This document shows, piece by piece, positions 25,801 to 33,872 of a DNA stretch of 64,000 nucleotides. The notes under the pieces are model-generated. The model was not told where the DNA came from. It did not search any database and was given only the letters and a program-made list of their open reading frames with translations. The stretch spans positions 59,645-123,644 of the forward strand of contig CANKYR010000001.1 in the NCBI GenBank assembly GCA_947488195.1. Reading direction: 5' to 3'. This DNA comes from Flavobacteriales bacterium. GTDB lineage: Bacteria; Bacteroidota; Bacteroidia; Flavobacteriales_D; Sanyastnellaceae. Numbering within the stretch: the stretch's first letter is position 1; each line of letters begins with the position of its first letter. The position numbers and the translations under genes were made by a program.

Positions 25801-26179
25801 TATTCGCAAGATGATGGAAGAGAAGGGCAATGAGTTGAACGAAGACGGAAGCGGCGCGGGGAATGAAATGAAGCAGATTGCAAAAGAGATGGAGAAGCTT
25901 CAGCGCGACATCGTGAACAATCAGGTTACCGAGGAAAGTATTCGCAGACAGAACGACATCATGATTCGCTTGTTGAAAGCCGAGGAAGCCGAACGTGTTC
26001 GCGAGATGGACGAAGAGCGCAAAAGCAACGAGGCAGTGAATGCTCCTGTTGGAAACCCAAAGAAATATGAGGATTTTTTGAAGAACAAACAGAAGGGAGT
26101 CGAGACTTTGCGTTCTGTTTCACCCAACTTAAAACCCTATTATAAAGAGAAGGCGCAACGCTATTTCAGAAATTCCTGA
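22841..26179 (+). CDS. Large membrane-anchored coiled-coil protein, DUF4175 family
   Basis: 1112 residues from the ATG chosen. A longer frame from 22712 would run through the ALDH 3' end and is rejected. Two or three membrane helices lie at the N-terminus (VQGLLYVAALFLGLYLILVT, TIFFFGFLASATYFF) and a further one near residues 150-170. A beta-rich, probably periplasmic region follows to about residue 490. Residues 495-770 or so form a very long Glu/Lys/Gln-rich coiled coil. The tail has a Gly/Lys-rich segment (GGKGKGKGKS) and more helices. This layout is that of the Bacteroidota DUF4175 proteins, whose function is unknown. A structural role linking membrane and envelope is inference. Confidence 0.88.
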   Translation: MNAYEQLIQRLDDFIRKYYKNRMVQGLLYVAALFLGLYLILVTLEFFGHFGPTVRTIFFFGFLASATYFFVSRIALPFFSMLKLGKHISYEQAASIIGKHFPEVDDRLLNTLQLQTQLNEHAESSLLQASIAQRMQSLRPVPFTAAIDVKKNKKYLRYLLPLVAVFGVLFLITPSFILKPTDRLLRYNEIIEEEAPFTMDMLNDTLTAIENTDYEVRMQVTGKEIPAQVFIEVNGQKFQMVKKSNIEFSYTLTNVKDDATIVFHGGKFHSKGYNLDVLQMPKLTLFQIEVNYPSYLKKENAVVNNTGDLLVPEGTQLIWKIAGENTSSVLFETTAGKLPFEETSEGFEHRENASQNFAYSVIPQNDQVQNGNALSYQVNVVADGYPSISIQDETDSTSRYVHYFTGGIQDDYGLTKLTFTAVQMRDGKAVESATVLPIQFEVGTTGDQFFHAVDFSIFNLEPGDEVNYFFEVWDNDGVHGAKSTRSQVRQFVNPTEEELKEMRNEQSESIKDQLESSLREAEKLQKEMKQLEREMLEKQNLNWQEKKKLEDLIERQKKLEEQVQKIQEQNQQRNQEQKDEQLAEKQKELERLMNEMLSPEMKEMMQELQKLMNELNKDELRKEIEKMNLSTEDLEKELDRALEQFKELEVEEKLKEATEKLKELADKQEKLANDESKSAEEKLKEQEQLNKEFEDVKKELKEAEELNKELETPQEIPDTEGLKKEIDDEQEKSSSELKQNKKANAAKSQKKAAEKMKQMAQEMQDGAEAAEQEQHEEDMAAMRALLENILSVSFDQEALMEETKKTQANDPRMKTLAQRQRKLKDDSRMIEDSLFALSKRVPEISSTVNHEINEINANLDRVMKDFPDGNMPRITQNQQSAMTGYNNLALLLDDALQQMQAQMQSESKSKKEGKGSCHKPGGKGKGKGKSKASAAQMKRMQEGLQKQLEEAKKKGQNQGKNNSGGSKSGGDEGMAKELAQMAAKQAAIRKMMEEKGNELNEDGSGAGNEMKQIAKEMEKLQRDIVNNQVTEESIRRQNDIMIRLLKAEEAERVREMDEERKSNEAVNAPVGNPKKYEDFLKNKQKGVETLRSVSPNLKPYYKEKAQRYFRNS

Positions 26180-26237
26180 AAGAAATAAATTGAACATGGC
26201 GTTTTTTTTCTCATTTTTGATACGCAAAAATTAATTC

Positions 26238-26660
26238 ATGATCCAAGGTCGCAGACAACTTCGTTTTCCATCCGTGCTTGAAAGCATACATTTAGCTGAA
26301 AAGCTTGTAGACGATGTTTGCAGTGAATACCGTGTGAAGGAAGATTATTACGGGGAAGTATTGATCTGTCTTACGGAAGCGGTTAACAACGCAGTTGTTC
26401 ACGGAAACCGCATGAGCACAGACCTTCAGGTTTCGTTGACCTTCGAGTTGGAGAATGAAAAGACTTTGCGATTTATTATTTGTGATGAGGGTCCGGGTTT
26501 CGATTACGAAAGTCTGCCAGACCCCACCGCTCCTGAAAACATTGAATTGCCTCACGGAAGAGGCGTCTTTTTGATGCAACGCTTGGCCGACAGATGCATG
26601 TTTAACAACGGCGGAACGGAAGTCGTTGTGGAATTCGATGTAGCTGGCACGGCGGAATAA
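26238..26660 (+). CDS. Anti-sigma-factor-like serine kinase / HATPase domain protein
   Basis: A 140-residue stand-alone GHKL ATPase. The N box is LTEAVNNAVVHGN, the G1 box CDEGPGFDYESLP and the G2 box HGRGVFLMQRLAD, the arrangement of RsbW/SpoIIAB-type kinases. Such proteins usually bind a sigma factor or phosphorylate a STAS partner, but neither is encoded nearby. Short single-domain members are common in Bacteroidota and their targets are mostly unknown. It lies between the DUF4175 gene (58 nt) and the acyl-CoA carboxylase gene (15 nt), but the latter has its own -7 box. Confidence 0.88.
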   Translation: MIQGRRQLRFPSVLESIHLAEKLVDDVCSEYRVKEDYYGEVLICLTEAVNNAVVHGNRMSTDLQVSLTFELENEKTLRFIICDEGPGFDYESLPDPTAPENIELPHGRGVFLMQRLADRCMFNNGGTEVVVEFDVAGTAE

Positions 26661-26663
26661 TCT

Positions 26664-26671
26664 TAAATTTG
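26664..26671 (+). promoter_or_regulatory. -7 promoter element of the acyl-CoA carboxylase gene
   Basis: TAAATTTG, a perfect TAnnTTTG, 4 nt before the ATG at 26676. Its start overlaps the end of the short HATPase-carboxylase gap. The spacing predicts a leaderless mRNA. Confidence 0.55.
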
Positions 26672-26675
26672 CCGC

Positions 26676-28217
26676 ATGCAAGAAAAATTAGCCAATCTCG
26701 AACAGAAGAAGCAAGAAGCTTTATTGGGTGGTGGTGCGAAGCGTATAGAGTCGCAACACAAAAAAGGTAAACTCACAGCTCGTGAGCGTTTAGAGGTATT
26801 GTTAGATTCAAACTCTTTCGAAGAAATCGGAATGCTGGTAACGCATCGCAACACCAATTTCGGATTAGAAAATGAAAAATATTTGGGCGACGGTGTGGTT
26901 ACCGGATACGGTAAAATTAACGGACGTTTGGTGTATGTTTTCTCTCAAGATTTTACCGTAATGGGCGGATCGCTTGCAGAAGCGCACGCGCAGAAGATCT
27001 GCAAAATCATGGACTTGTCCATGAAAAACGGCGCGCCGTTGATTGGTCTTAACGACAGTGGTGGTGCGCGTATTCAGGAAGGCGTGGTGAGTCTTGGCGG
27101 CTACGCCGACATCTTCTACAAGAATGTTCAAGCTAGCGGCGTTGTGCCACAGTTGAGTGGTATCATGGGACCTTGCGCTGGCGGTGCTGTGTATTCTCCG
27201 GCCTTAACAGATTTCATTGTTATGGTGGAAAACACGAGCTACATGTTTGTGACTGGTCCGAACGTAGTGAGGACCGTAACACACGAAGAAGTAAGCAGTG
27301 AAGATTTGGGCGGTGCAAGTGCACACAGCACGAAAAGTGGTGTTACGCATTTGACGGCAGAGAACGATGTTGCTGCGTTGAAAGTGATTCGTCAAATGCT
27401 TTCGTACATGCCGCAAAACTGCGAGGAAACTCCAGCGCGCTTGCCTTACGAAGCGGGCAATGAAAGAAGAGAAGGGTTGAATGGAATTATTCCTGCGAAT
27501 CCGAACCAACCTTACGATATCAAAGAAGTTATTTCCGCTGTTGTAGACGAAGAGTCTTGGTTGGAAGTGCATAAGGATTATGCTGAAAATATTGTGGTTG
27601 GTTTCGCGCGCCTGGCGGGAAGAAGCATTGGTATTGTTGCTAATCAGCCTGCTTTCTTAGCGGGTGTATTGGACATTAAGAGCAGCAACAAGGCTGCTCG
27701 CTTCGTAAGATTCTGCGATGCGTTTAATATTCCATTATTGGTGTTGGAAGACGTTCCTGGATTCTTACCGGGTACCGATCAAGAGTGGAACGGAATTATT
27801 TCTAACGGAGCGAAATTGCTTTACGCGTTTAGCGAAGCAACGGTTCCGCGTGTAACTGTCATTACCCGCAAAGCCTACGGCGGAGCGTATGATGTAATGA
27901 ACAGCAAGCACATAGGTGCAGACATGAACTTCGCTTGGCCTTCGGCAGAGATTGCAGTAATGGGCGCGAAAGGCGCGGCTGAAATTATTTTCAAAAAGGA
28001 AATTGGAGAGGCAGCAGACAAAGACGCGAAGTGGAAAGAGAAAGAAGCTGAGTATGCGACGCTATTCGCAAACCCTTACAGCGCGGCTGAACGTGGATAT
28101 GTAGACGAAGTGATAGAGCCAGCAGTGACTCGCGAGAAGTTAATTCGTGCATTTGAAATGCTCGAAAACAAAGTAGAGAAAATGCCTCGCAAGAAGCACG
28201 GAAATATTCCATTGTAA
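26676..28217 (+). CDS. pccB: Acyl-CoA carboxylase carboxyltransferase subunit (propionyl-CoA carboxylase beta type)
   Basis: A 513-residue carboxyltransferase that moves the biotin-bound carboxyl to propionyl-CoA or a related acyl-CoA. Conserved elements are [64 protein letters not shown], and the C-terminal [16 protein letters not shown] and [19 protein letters not shown]. Methylmalonyl-CoA decarboxylase alpha (MmdA) belongs to the same family and cannot be excluded. The biotin carboxylase and BCCP subunits are not adjacent. A gamma carbonic anhydrase follows after 10 nt and could supply bicarbonate, which is inference. Confidence 0.92.
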   Translation: MQEKLANLEQKKQEALLGGGAKRIESQHKKGKLTARERLEVLLDSNSFEEIGMLVTHRNTNFGLENEKYLGDGVVTGYGKINGRLVYVFSQDFTVMGGSLAEAHAQKICKIMDLSMKNGAPLIGLNDSGGARIQEGVVSLGGYADIFYKNVQASGVVPQLSGIMGPCAGGAVYSPALTDFIVMVENTSYMFVTGPNVVRTVTHEEVSSEDLGGASAHSTKSGVTHLTAENDVAALKVIRQMLSYMPQNCEETPARLPYEAGNERREGLNGIIPANPNQPYDIKEVISAVVDEESWLEVHKDYAENIVVGFARLAGRSIGIVANQPAFLAGVLDIKSSNKAARFVRFCDAFNIPLLVLEDVPGFLPGTDQEWNGIISNGAKLLYAFSEATVPRVTVITRKAYGGAYDVMNSKHIGADMNFAWPSAEIAVMGAKGAAEIIFKKEIGEAADKDAKWKEKEAEYATLFANPYSAAERGYVDEVIEPAVTREKLIRAFEMLENKVEKMPRKKHGNIPL

Positions 28218-28227
28218 TTTTTAGCCC

Positions 28228-28749
28228 ATGCCTTTGATATTGCCTGTTAACGGTGTTTCTCCAACTTGGGGCGACGAATGTTTCATTGCTGAAAACGCAA
28301 CGATTGTTGGTCAAGTTACCATGGGAAATCAATGCAGTGTGTGGTTCACCGCTGTTGTTCGCGGCGATGTGAACACCATTGAAATAGGCAACAAAGTGAA
28401 CATTCAAGACGGTGCTATTATTCACGGCACCTATCAAAAGGCTTCAACAAAAATTGGCAACAATGTTAGCATTGGTCACAGGGCCATGGTTCACGGATGC
28501 ACCATTCACGACAATGTGCTTATTGGAATGGGTGCAATAGTCATGGACAATTGTGTGATTGAAGAGAACTGCATTATAGCAGCCGGAGCTGTTCTTACAG
28601 AGGGAATGCATGTAAAAAGTGGAAGTGTGTACGCAGGAATTCCAGCTAAAAAAATCAAAGACCTTTCTCCGGAATTGTTTCAAGGTGAAGTGCAGCGCAT
28701 AGCGAATAACTATGTCCTATATTCATCGTGGTTTCAACCTAAAAAATAA
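28228..28749 (+). CDS. Gamma carbonic anhydrase family protein
   Basis: A 173-residue left-handed beta-helix protein with repeating hexapeptides (VGQVTMG, VVRGDVNTIEIGNKVNIQD, VIEENCIIAAGAVLTEG). The zinc ligands of the family are the histidines in IIHGTYQK, GHRAMVHGCTIHD. It is similar to PaaY/YrdA. It may hydrate CO2, which would suit the upstream acyl-CoA carboxylase, but many family members have other or no measured activity. Same strand, 10 nt after the carboxylase. Confidence 0.9.
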   Translation: MPLILPVNGVSPTWGDECFIAENATIVGQVTMGNQCSVWFTAVVRGDVNTIEIGNKVNIQDGAIIHGTYQKASTKIGNNVSIGHRAMVHGCTIHDNVLIGMGAIVMDNCVIEENCIIAAGAVLTEGMHVKSGSVYAGIPAKKIKDLSPELFQGEVQRIANNYVLYSSWFQPKK

Positions 28750-28755
28750 TATTTT

Positions 28756-29640
28756 ATGTGGAAAAAGTTGCTTGTCGTTGTTTGCGCAATTGCGCCTGCA
28801 TTTGCTTTCGCACAGTCGAAAGACACCCTAATTAATTTCCGTGGAATGAACATCCCAATGAAACTTGCGTTCAGCGATGAGTTCGACGGGGCGAAGCTGG
28901 ATGAAAAAAAATGGGACTTACGCGAGGGCGTAACGCGTGATGCAGACCAGAAGATTACGCAGCAATGGCTTATCAAGGAGAGTGTGGTGGTGAAGAATGG
29001 AAGGGTAACTATTACGACACTTCCAAAAGAAAGAAAAGATCAAACCTTCTATGTTTGGATTACCGACGGAATGAAAGAACGTAAGGGTAATTTCAATTAC
29101 GACACAGGCGAGTTCGAATCGAAAGAATTGTTCCATTGGGGGTATTATGAAATTCGTTGTGAGCTTCCGAAGGGAAGAGATGCTTGGCCGGCGTTCTGGC
29201 TGTATGGAGAATCAGATGGAACGAACAACGAGATTGACGTTTTCGAATTTTGGAATGAAGAGAATTTATTTGGTGGATTTAGTCAGAAAAAGCTATCACG
29301 GATTCAACATATGACCACGCATTATAATAAAAAAATGTCAGGTGCAGGAACGAAGCTCCCTTTCGATGGATCAGAAGGCATGCACACCTATGGCGTGTTG
29401 TGGACAGAGAATGCGATTGTGTGGTACACAGATGGAAAAGAAATGCGCACGTTGTATCGATACAAAAAAGCCAGTGATCGCAAAGACGGTAAGATTATTC
29501 CAGGAAGAGAAGAAAATGTCTTCCCGCAATCACCTATGAAACTCTTGGTAGATATGGCTGTTCAACAATCGAATGAACGTTCGGTTTTTGAAAAGAACAC
29601 CTTTGTGGTGGATTATGTTAGGGGGTATTCAATAAAATAA
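28756..29640 (+). CDS. Secreted glycoside hydrolase family 16 (laminarinase/beta-glucanase type)
   Basis: A 294-residue protein with signal peptide MWKKLLVVVCAIAPAFAFAQ. GH16 features are LAFSDEFDGAKLDEKKWDL at the start, WGYYEIRCELPKGRDAWPAFWLYG, and the catalytic ExDxxE as NNEIDVFEFWNE, with nucleophile and acid/base glutamates. It should cut beta-1,3 or mixed-linkage glucans, or algal galactans, outside the cell. Exact specificity cannot be read from the sequence. It starts 6 nt after the carbonic anhydrase gene, so it may share its transcript. No SusCD-type polysaccharide locus is nearby. Confidence 0.88.
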   Translation: MWKKLLVVVCAIAPAFAFAQSKDTLINFRGMNIPMKLAFSDEFDGAKLDEKKWDLREGVTRDADQKITQQWLIKESVVVKNGRVTITTLPKERKDQTFYVWITDGMKERKGNFNYDTGEFESKELFHWGYYEIRCELPKGRDAWPAFWLYGESDGTNNEIDVFEFWNEENLFGGFSQKKLSRIQHMTTHYNKKMSGAGTKLPFDGSEGMHTYGVLWTENAIVWYTDGKEMRTLYRYKKASDRKDGKIIPGREENVFPQSPMKLLVDMAVQQSNERSVFEKNTFVVDYVRGYSIK

Positions 29641-29685
29641 ATTCAGGCTTCAGGAATTGTCTTAAATTGAAAAAAATATCTAAAT

Positions 29686-30108
29686 ATGAATAATGAAGCT
29701 TTGGAATTATTGTTGGGAATAGGGATTGTAGTTCTTCTCTTTTCAGCACTTATTGGAATTGTTGTAGCAGTCCTATACCTGCTTAATCTTCAGAATCTTT
29801 TAAAGAGAATTTCCCCTGAAAATAGGGCCGTTGAGCCTAGTAACGTTTGGCTAATGTTGATACCCCTTTTTAATTTAGTTTACGCGTTTATTTTGTATCC
29901 CAAAATATCGGAATCAGTGAAAAATGAATTTTCTAAAAGAGGGTTAACTGATGGTGGTGATTATGGAAAGTCTTTAGGAACTGCGATGGCAGTGCTAGGC
30001 CTATGTGGATTTATTCCGATTTTCGGAGGGTTTGCTAGCATAGCACATTTGGTAATTTGGATAATTTATTGGGTGAAAATGTCGGAGTATAAATCCAAAT
30101 TGTCTTAA
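29686..30108 (+). CDS. Small integral membrane protein, uncharacterised
   Basis: A 140-residue protein with a long N-terminal helix (LGIGIVVLLFSALIGIVVAV), a second at VWLMLIPLFNLVYAFILYP and a third at LVIWIIYWVKMSEYK. The pattern, with a WLMLIP-type motif, is like small DUF4328-related membrane proteins, but I cannot assign a family. Its A+T content is higher than that of its neighbours. Its stop codon directly abuts the stop of the convergent EamA transporter gene (30108/30109), with no gap. Confidence 0.7.
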   Translation: MNNEALELLLGIGIVVLLFSALIGIVVAVLYLLNLQNLLKRISPENRAVEPSNVWLMLIPLFNLVYAFILYPKISESVKNEFSKRGLTDGGDYGKSLGTAMAVLGLCGFIPIFGGFASIAHLVIWIIYWVKMSEYKSKLS

Positions 30109-30981
30109 TTATTTTCTGACCCTTTTCCTCAACAAACTCTCTAGCCAAACACTTGAAAGAATAAGCAGTGCTCCTAAATAAAAAAGTGGACGCATGTGTT
30201 CCGATTGTCCGTAAAAAAGTAAAGCAAGCACAATCGTATAAACAGGCTCGAGGTTAATGGCAATGGCGCAGGAGAATGGAGAGAGATGCTTCATGACATT
30301 CACACTCGCAATGAACGCGAAGGCCGTTGTAACTGTTCCAAGTAAAACAACTAAGAGCCAGTCGTAGCTCGATAATTCTGATATAATGTGCCATTCGTGT
30401 TGAAGTGAAATGACAGCAACGAGGACGACGCTTCCTCCTAACATTTCATAAAAAGCAATGTTGCTAGCGTGAATGGTGCGAATGAATTTCCCATTGAACG
30501 AAGAGAAAATGGCTGCGAACAAAGCGGCTAACAGCGCGAAGACGATGCCCCAAGCGTATTCCATTTCAACATTGAAAATAACTGCAACCCCCGCGGTTAC
30601 TAGAGTTCCAAGCGCAAGTTCCTTCCACACAAATTTCTTTCTCGTGAATAACGGTGAAACTAGCGCAACGAAAAAAGCTGTTGTGCTAATAACCGCAAGA
30701 GCAGTACTGACGTTACTGATGTGAATGCTGTAAAAGAAACACAGCCAATGCGCGGCTGTTAGCACACCCACGAACAATAGTTTGGTAAGATCGAAACGCG
30801 AAACCACAAACGATTTCTTCCACAAAAATTTATAGATCGCAATGGATACCAGCGCCACCATCATGCGCAAGAAAACCAATATCGTCACAGAAAAGCTTAG
30901 TTCCTTTCCAAGGATACCTGTAAAGCCCCAAAGAAATACAATGAAGTGAAGTAAGACGAGTGCTCTATTTCTCTCCTTCAT
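30109..30981 (-). CDS. EamA/DMT-family transporter
   Basis: A 290-residue protein with ten predicted membrane helices in two EamA halves, the drug/metabolite transporter superfamily layout. Examples are LLHFIVFLWGFTGILGKELS at the start, ALLAALFAAIFSSFNGK in the middle and SPFSCAIAINLEPVYTIVLA in the second half. Such proteins export amino acids or metabolites, and the substrate is not predictable here. The ATG at 30981 was preferred to a TTG at 31008. It overlaps the upstream DUF502 gene by 17 nt, so the two are probably coupled. Confidence 0.88.
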   Translation of the reverse strand: MKERNRALVLLHFIVFLWGFTGILGKELSFSVTILVFLRMMVALVSIAIYKFLWKKSFVVSRFDLTKLLFVGVLTAAHWLCFFYSIHISNVSTALAVISTTAFFVALVSPLFTRKKFVWKELALGTLVTAGVAVIFNVEMEYAWGIVFALLAALFAAIFSSFNGKFIRTIHASNIAFYEMLGGSVVLVAVISLQHEWHIISELSSYDWLLVVLLGTVTTAFAFIASVNVMKHLSPFSCAIAINLEPVYTIVLALLFYGQSEHMRPLFYLGALLILSSVWLESLLRKRVRK

Positions 30982-31561
30982 TTTTTTCGTGCTCGAATTC
31001 AACAACACCGCCGCTTACAACATACTTCATGAGTTCAAGAGAATTTCCTGTAATAAGCTTTACGTTGCTGCGCGGAACAATGACTAAGTGTCCAGAAAAA
31101 CTGTAGCTCATTGGAATATAAACCCCAACTTTTCCTGCTTCTGCTTCTCCGATTTCTTGAAGATCTTCGTCGGTAATAAACCCAATAACTTCCACTTCGT
31201 GATCTTTACTTAATCGCACCAAAACAGGTTTGTTGAAGCGTTTCTTATTTCCTACAAATGCCCCCAACATATCGGTAATGCTTTTGTAAATGGTTTTAAT
31301 AAAGGGAATACGATCTAAGAATTTTAAAAAGCGACTTCTAATTTGGTCGTTAATAATTTTCGCTCCTAAGAAACCAAGGATCACCAGGGCCACTAACAAA
31401 AGTAAAATTCCAAGTCCAGGGTATTTGTGTTCTATTGGTAAAATGCGATCCAAAGAATCAAAGATTGTGTACAAAACATATCCCGTAATGTATACGGGAA
31501 GAGCAAGCACCAAACCGTTTACGAGGTAGGCGAATAATTTTCTGGAAAAAGACTGTTTCAT
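30965..31561 (-). CDS. DUF502 family membrane protein
   Basis: A 198-residue protein with two N-terminal membrane helices (LFAYLVNGLVLALPVYITGY, LGILLLLVALVILGFLGAKI). A soluble region follows with RIPFIKTIYKSITDMLGAF, VGVYIPMSYSFSGHLVIVPR and VKYVVSGGV-like wording near the end. These are the hallmarks of DUF502, related to plant COV/LCV membrane proteins. Its biochemical role is unknown. It is upstream of and overlapping an EamA transporter gene. Confidence 0.9.
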   Translation of the reverse strand: MKQSFSRKLFAYLVNGLVLALPVYITGYVLYTIFDSLDRILPIEHKYPGLGILLLLVALVILGFLGAKIINDQIRSRFLKFLDRIPFIKTIYKSITDMLGAFVGNKKRFNKPVLVRLSKDHEVEVIGFITDEDLQEIGEAEAGKVGVYIPMSYSFSGHLVIVPRSNVKLITGNSLELMKYVVSGGVVEFEHEKNEGEK

Positions 31562-31667
31562 AGTGCTAGCGAAGATAGAATCTCTTTGGTGGTTTTATTG
31601 TGGAAAGCATTGCACAATTAGAAAAAAATGATTAATCTTGAATGAGCGTTAGCTCTAACCTTAACCT

Positions 31668-33404
31668 ATGAAAAATATCTACTTCTTTTTTGCTGTGTTC
31701 TTTGTTGGAATTATTTCCGCAAACGCACAATGTCCAACATGTGCTCCTGACCCCACCTGCACAAACACAACGGGCACACCCATGATTTGTCCTGCTATTC
31801 CGCCGAATGCCACCACAGGTGTTTATTACGAACAGGTCATGACGTTCTTTATTCCAACGGATGTTACAGACCCTGGTTCAGGAGTGAATGCAACGTTGCT
31901 TCAGTTAACCATTACCGATGTTTCAGGATTACCTTTTGGATTGGAATTTACGTTGAACGACGCTGACGGAATTTTTTATCCGCCTCAAGGAGAGAATTCA
32001 GGATGTGCTACGATTTGTGGAGTTCCTGTATTACCAGGCACTTATGATATTGTCATCAGTATTACCGCACTTGCGGAAGCGTTTGGATTTGAAGTCACTC
32101 AAAACGACAGTTTTATTATTACGCTAATTGTTGAACAAGGTCCTGGCGGAACGTCAACGTTTACATTTGACCAATCTGCAGGATGCGGTTCTATCGATGT
32201 TGATTATGTTGCAACAATAGGCGGCGACGCGGGACAACTTACGACGTATACATGGGATTTTGGAAATGGTCAAACGGGCACAGATGCTGATCCAGCTCCT
32301 GTGAATTATGGTGCGCCGGGAACATACACTGCTTCTCTTCAAACCATTATTTCCAACTATGTTATTACATCTGTAAACCTTGCTGGAGTTAACGGAAACT
32401 GGAATGGTGATGCTGATGATTTGTTCAGTACTGCAGACCCTTACTTCACTATTAACAACGGCGCTGGAAGCGCTGTTTACACCAGTGGAACAGTGAACAA
32501 CCAAACAAACGCTTCGTATTCCAATGTCAACTTTACTCTTTCAAATCCTCCATACACGATTACGTTTTGGGATGCCGACGACATTACCCAAGACGATAAT
32601 TTAGGAACATCTTCTTTCAACATTGCAGTAGGTTCTCAATCATTCAATTCAGGGAACGGAACTTCTGGCACCATTAACATTTCATTGAACGAAGTGACGA
32701 ATATTTCGGCATCAACTGCAATCAGCGTCTTCCCGCAGCCCGATGCAACAGTAAGCGTGAGCGGAGATGTTATCTCTTGTTCCAACGACACCATGCCAAC
32801 CTACTTCTGGTATTACGACGGCATATTAATTTCAGGTGAATCGGGCTCAAGTTTAACCATGACTGAATCTGGTTATTATTCTGTTTATGTGCAGAATGAA
32901 TTCGGATGTTCTTCAACCAGTGAGCCTTATTTGTATTGTGCGCCTGTTGAAGTCTTTTGGAATGCTGCAGCCGACCAATTGTCAGTTGCAGATACTTACG
33001 ACACTTACCAATGGTTCTACAACGGGTTGTTGCTTCAGGGTGCTATAACGTATTATTTAATCAGTCCTCCGAACGGAGTGTATGCTGTTCAAGTCACAAA
33101 CAGCTATGGCTGCACGCTTACTTCAGACATTATTACTGTAAACGTTGGGGTGGAAGAAATTGCCCTAGAAGACCAATTGAACATTTACCCGAATCCGGTT
33201 ACCGATGTATTGAATGTTCAATGGAACAACACAACGGAAACTGCAACCCTTTATATTCACGACCTTTCAGGAAGACTGGTTCTTTCAGAGCGCGTAGCGA
33301 ATGGAAACGCTGTACTTGATCTTTCGAATCTCTCTTCAGGAAATTATATTCTTGAATTGCAAACGGGAGAAGGTTCCTTAAGAAAACAAGTAGTGAAACT
33401 TTGA
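31668..33404 (+). CDS. Large secreted protein with PKD domain and T9SS type A sorting domain
   Basis: 578 residues. Signal peptide MKNIYFFFAVFFVGIISANAQ, then a Cys/Pro-rich N-terminus. A PKD domain lies at about residues 165-240 with the hallmark YTWDFGNGQTGTDADPAPVN and a Gly-Thr-Tyr ending. Ig-like segments follow (YFWYYDGILISGESGSSL, YQWFYNGLLLQGA). The C-terminal 75 residues (LNIYPNPVTDVLNVQW, IHDLSGRLVLSE, LSSGNYILELQ) are a classic T9SS type A sorting domain. It is probably an adhesin or surface protein. Its stop codon supplies the first base of mini-hairpin array D. Confidence 0.9.
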   Translation: MKNIYFFFAVFFVGIISANAQCPTCAPDPTCTNTTGTPMICPAIPPNATTGVYYEQVMTFFIPTDVTDPGSGVNATLLQLTITDVSGLPFGLEFTLNDADGIFYPPQGENSGCATICGVPVLPGTYDIVISITALAEAFGFEVTQNDSFIITLIVEQGPGGTSTFTFDQSAGCGSIDVDYVATIGGDAGQLTTYTWDFGNGQTGTDADPAPVNYGAPGTYTASLQTIISNYVITSVNLAGVNGNWNGDADDLFSTADPYFTINNGAGSAVYTSGTVNNQTNASYSNVNFTLSNPPYTITFWDADDITQDDNLGTSSFNIAVGSQSFNSGNGTSGTINISLNEVTNISASTAISVFPQPDATVSVSGDVISCSNDTMPTYFWYYDGILISGESGSSLTMTESGYYSVYVQNEFGCSSTSEPYLYCAPVEVFWNAAADQLSVADTYDTYQWFYNGLLLQGAITYYLISPPNGVYAVQVTNSYGCTLTSDIITVNVGVEEIALEDQLNIYPNPVTDVLNVQWNNTTETATLYIHDLSGRLVLSERVANGNAVLDLSNLSSGNYILELQTGEGSLRKQVVKL

Positions 33405-33468
33405 TCCGAAGGATTTGATGTGTAAACACGAATGTCGCTGACGAATGCCTTCGGCGAATGTCTTCGAC
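33404..33468. repeat. Mini-hairpin array D (GAAT linker), five units
   Basis: ATCC-GAA-GGAT (33404), GTGT-AA-ACAC (33420), GTC-GCT-GAC (33434), GCC-TTC-GGC (33447) and GTC-TTC-GAC (33460), joined by GAAT after a TTGAT spacer. The first base is the A of the upstream TGA stop. The array ends at 33468, the base before the yraN stop (33469). It thus fills the whole gap between two convergent stop codons. Confidence 0.88.
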
Positions 33469-33834
33469 TTATTTAGCAATAGGATAAAACGCCTCTTCGA
33501 AATGAAAGATTTTTGTAGAGGCGTTTTCTTGTTCTACAATAGAAATCACGTCGAACCTGGGTTCTAGCGAATAGTTGTGCAGCACAATGAACAAGTGCGC
33601 TGCACGAATCAATTTCTGTCGCTTACGCGGATTCACCGCATCTAACGGATTACCGAAGGCATCGGTGCTGCGTGTTTTTACTTCAACAAAGACTAAATAA
33701 TCATGATCAATCATGATTAAGTCAACTTCATACGGATCTATTCGCCAATTCATGGCGACTTCCTTATATCCTTTTTTCTTTAAAAATTCAAGCGCCTGCG
33801 CTTCGCCTTTTTTTCCTAATGCGGTGTGATTCAT
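33469..33834 (-). CDS. yraN: YraN family protein (UPF0102, endonuclease-like fold)
   Basis: A 121-residue protein with the UPF0102 pattern: GKKGEAQALEFLKKKGYKEV, NWRIDPYEVDLIMIDHDYLV, FVEVKTRSTDAFGNPLDAVN and KRQKLIRAAHLFI. The E-x-D-x-(I/V)...E-V-K arrangement is the restriction-endonuclease-like metal site. A cellular role has not been firmly established; a link to recombination or DNA uptake has been suggested for family members. Convergent with the PKD/T9SS gene, with a hairpin array between the two stops. Confidence 0.93.
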   Translation of the reverse strand: MNHTALGKKGEAQALEFLKKKGYKEVAMNWRIDPYEVDLIMIDHDYLVFVEVKTRSTDAFGNPLDAVNPRKRQKLIRAAHLFIVLHNYSLEPRFDVISIVEQENASTKIFHFEEAFYPIAK

Positions 33835-33845
33835 GGTTAAGCATT

Positions 33846-33853
33846 TACATTTG
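33846..33853 (+). promoter_or_regulatory. -7 promoter element of the outer-membrane protein gene at 33873
   Basis: TACATTTG, a perfect TAnnTTTG, 19 nt before the ATG at 33873, in the 38-nt divergent gap with yraN. Confidence 0.5.
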
Positions 33854-33872
33854 CTGCAAATTATTTCATTCT

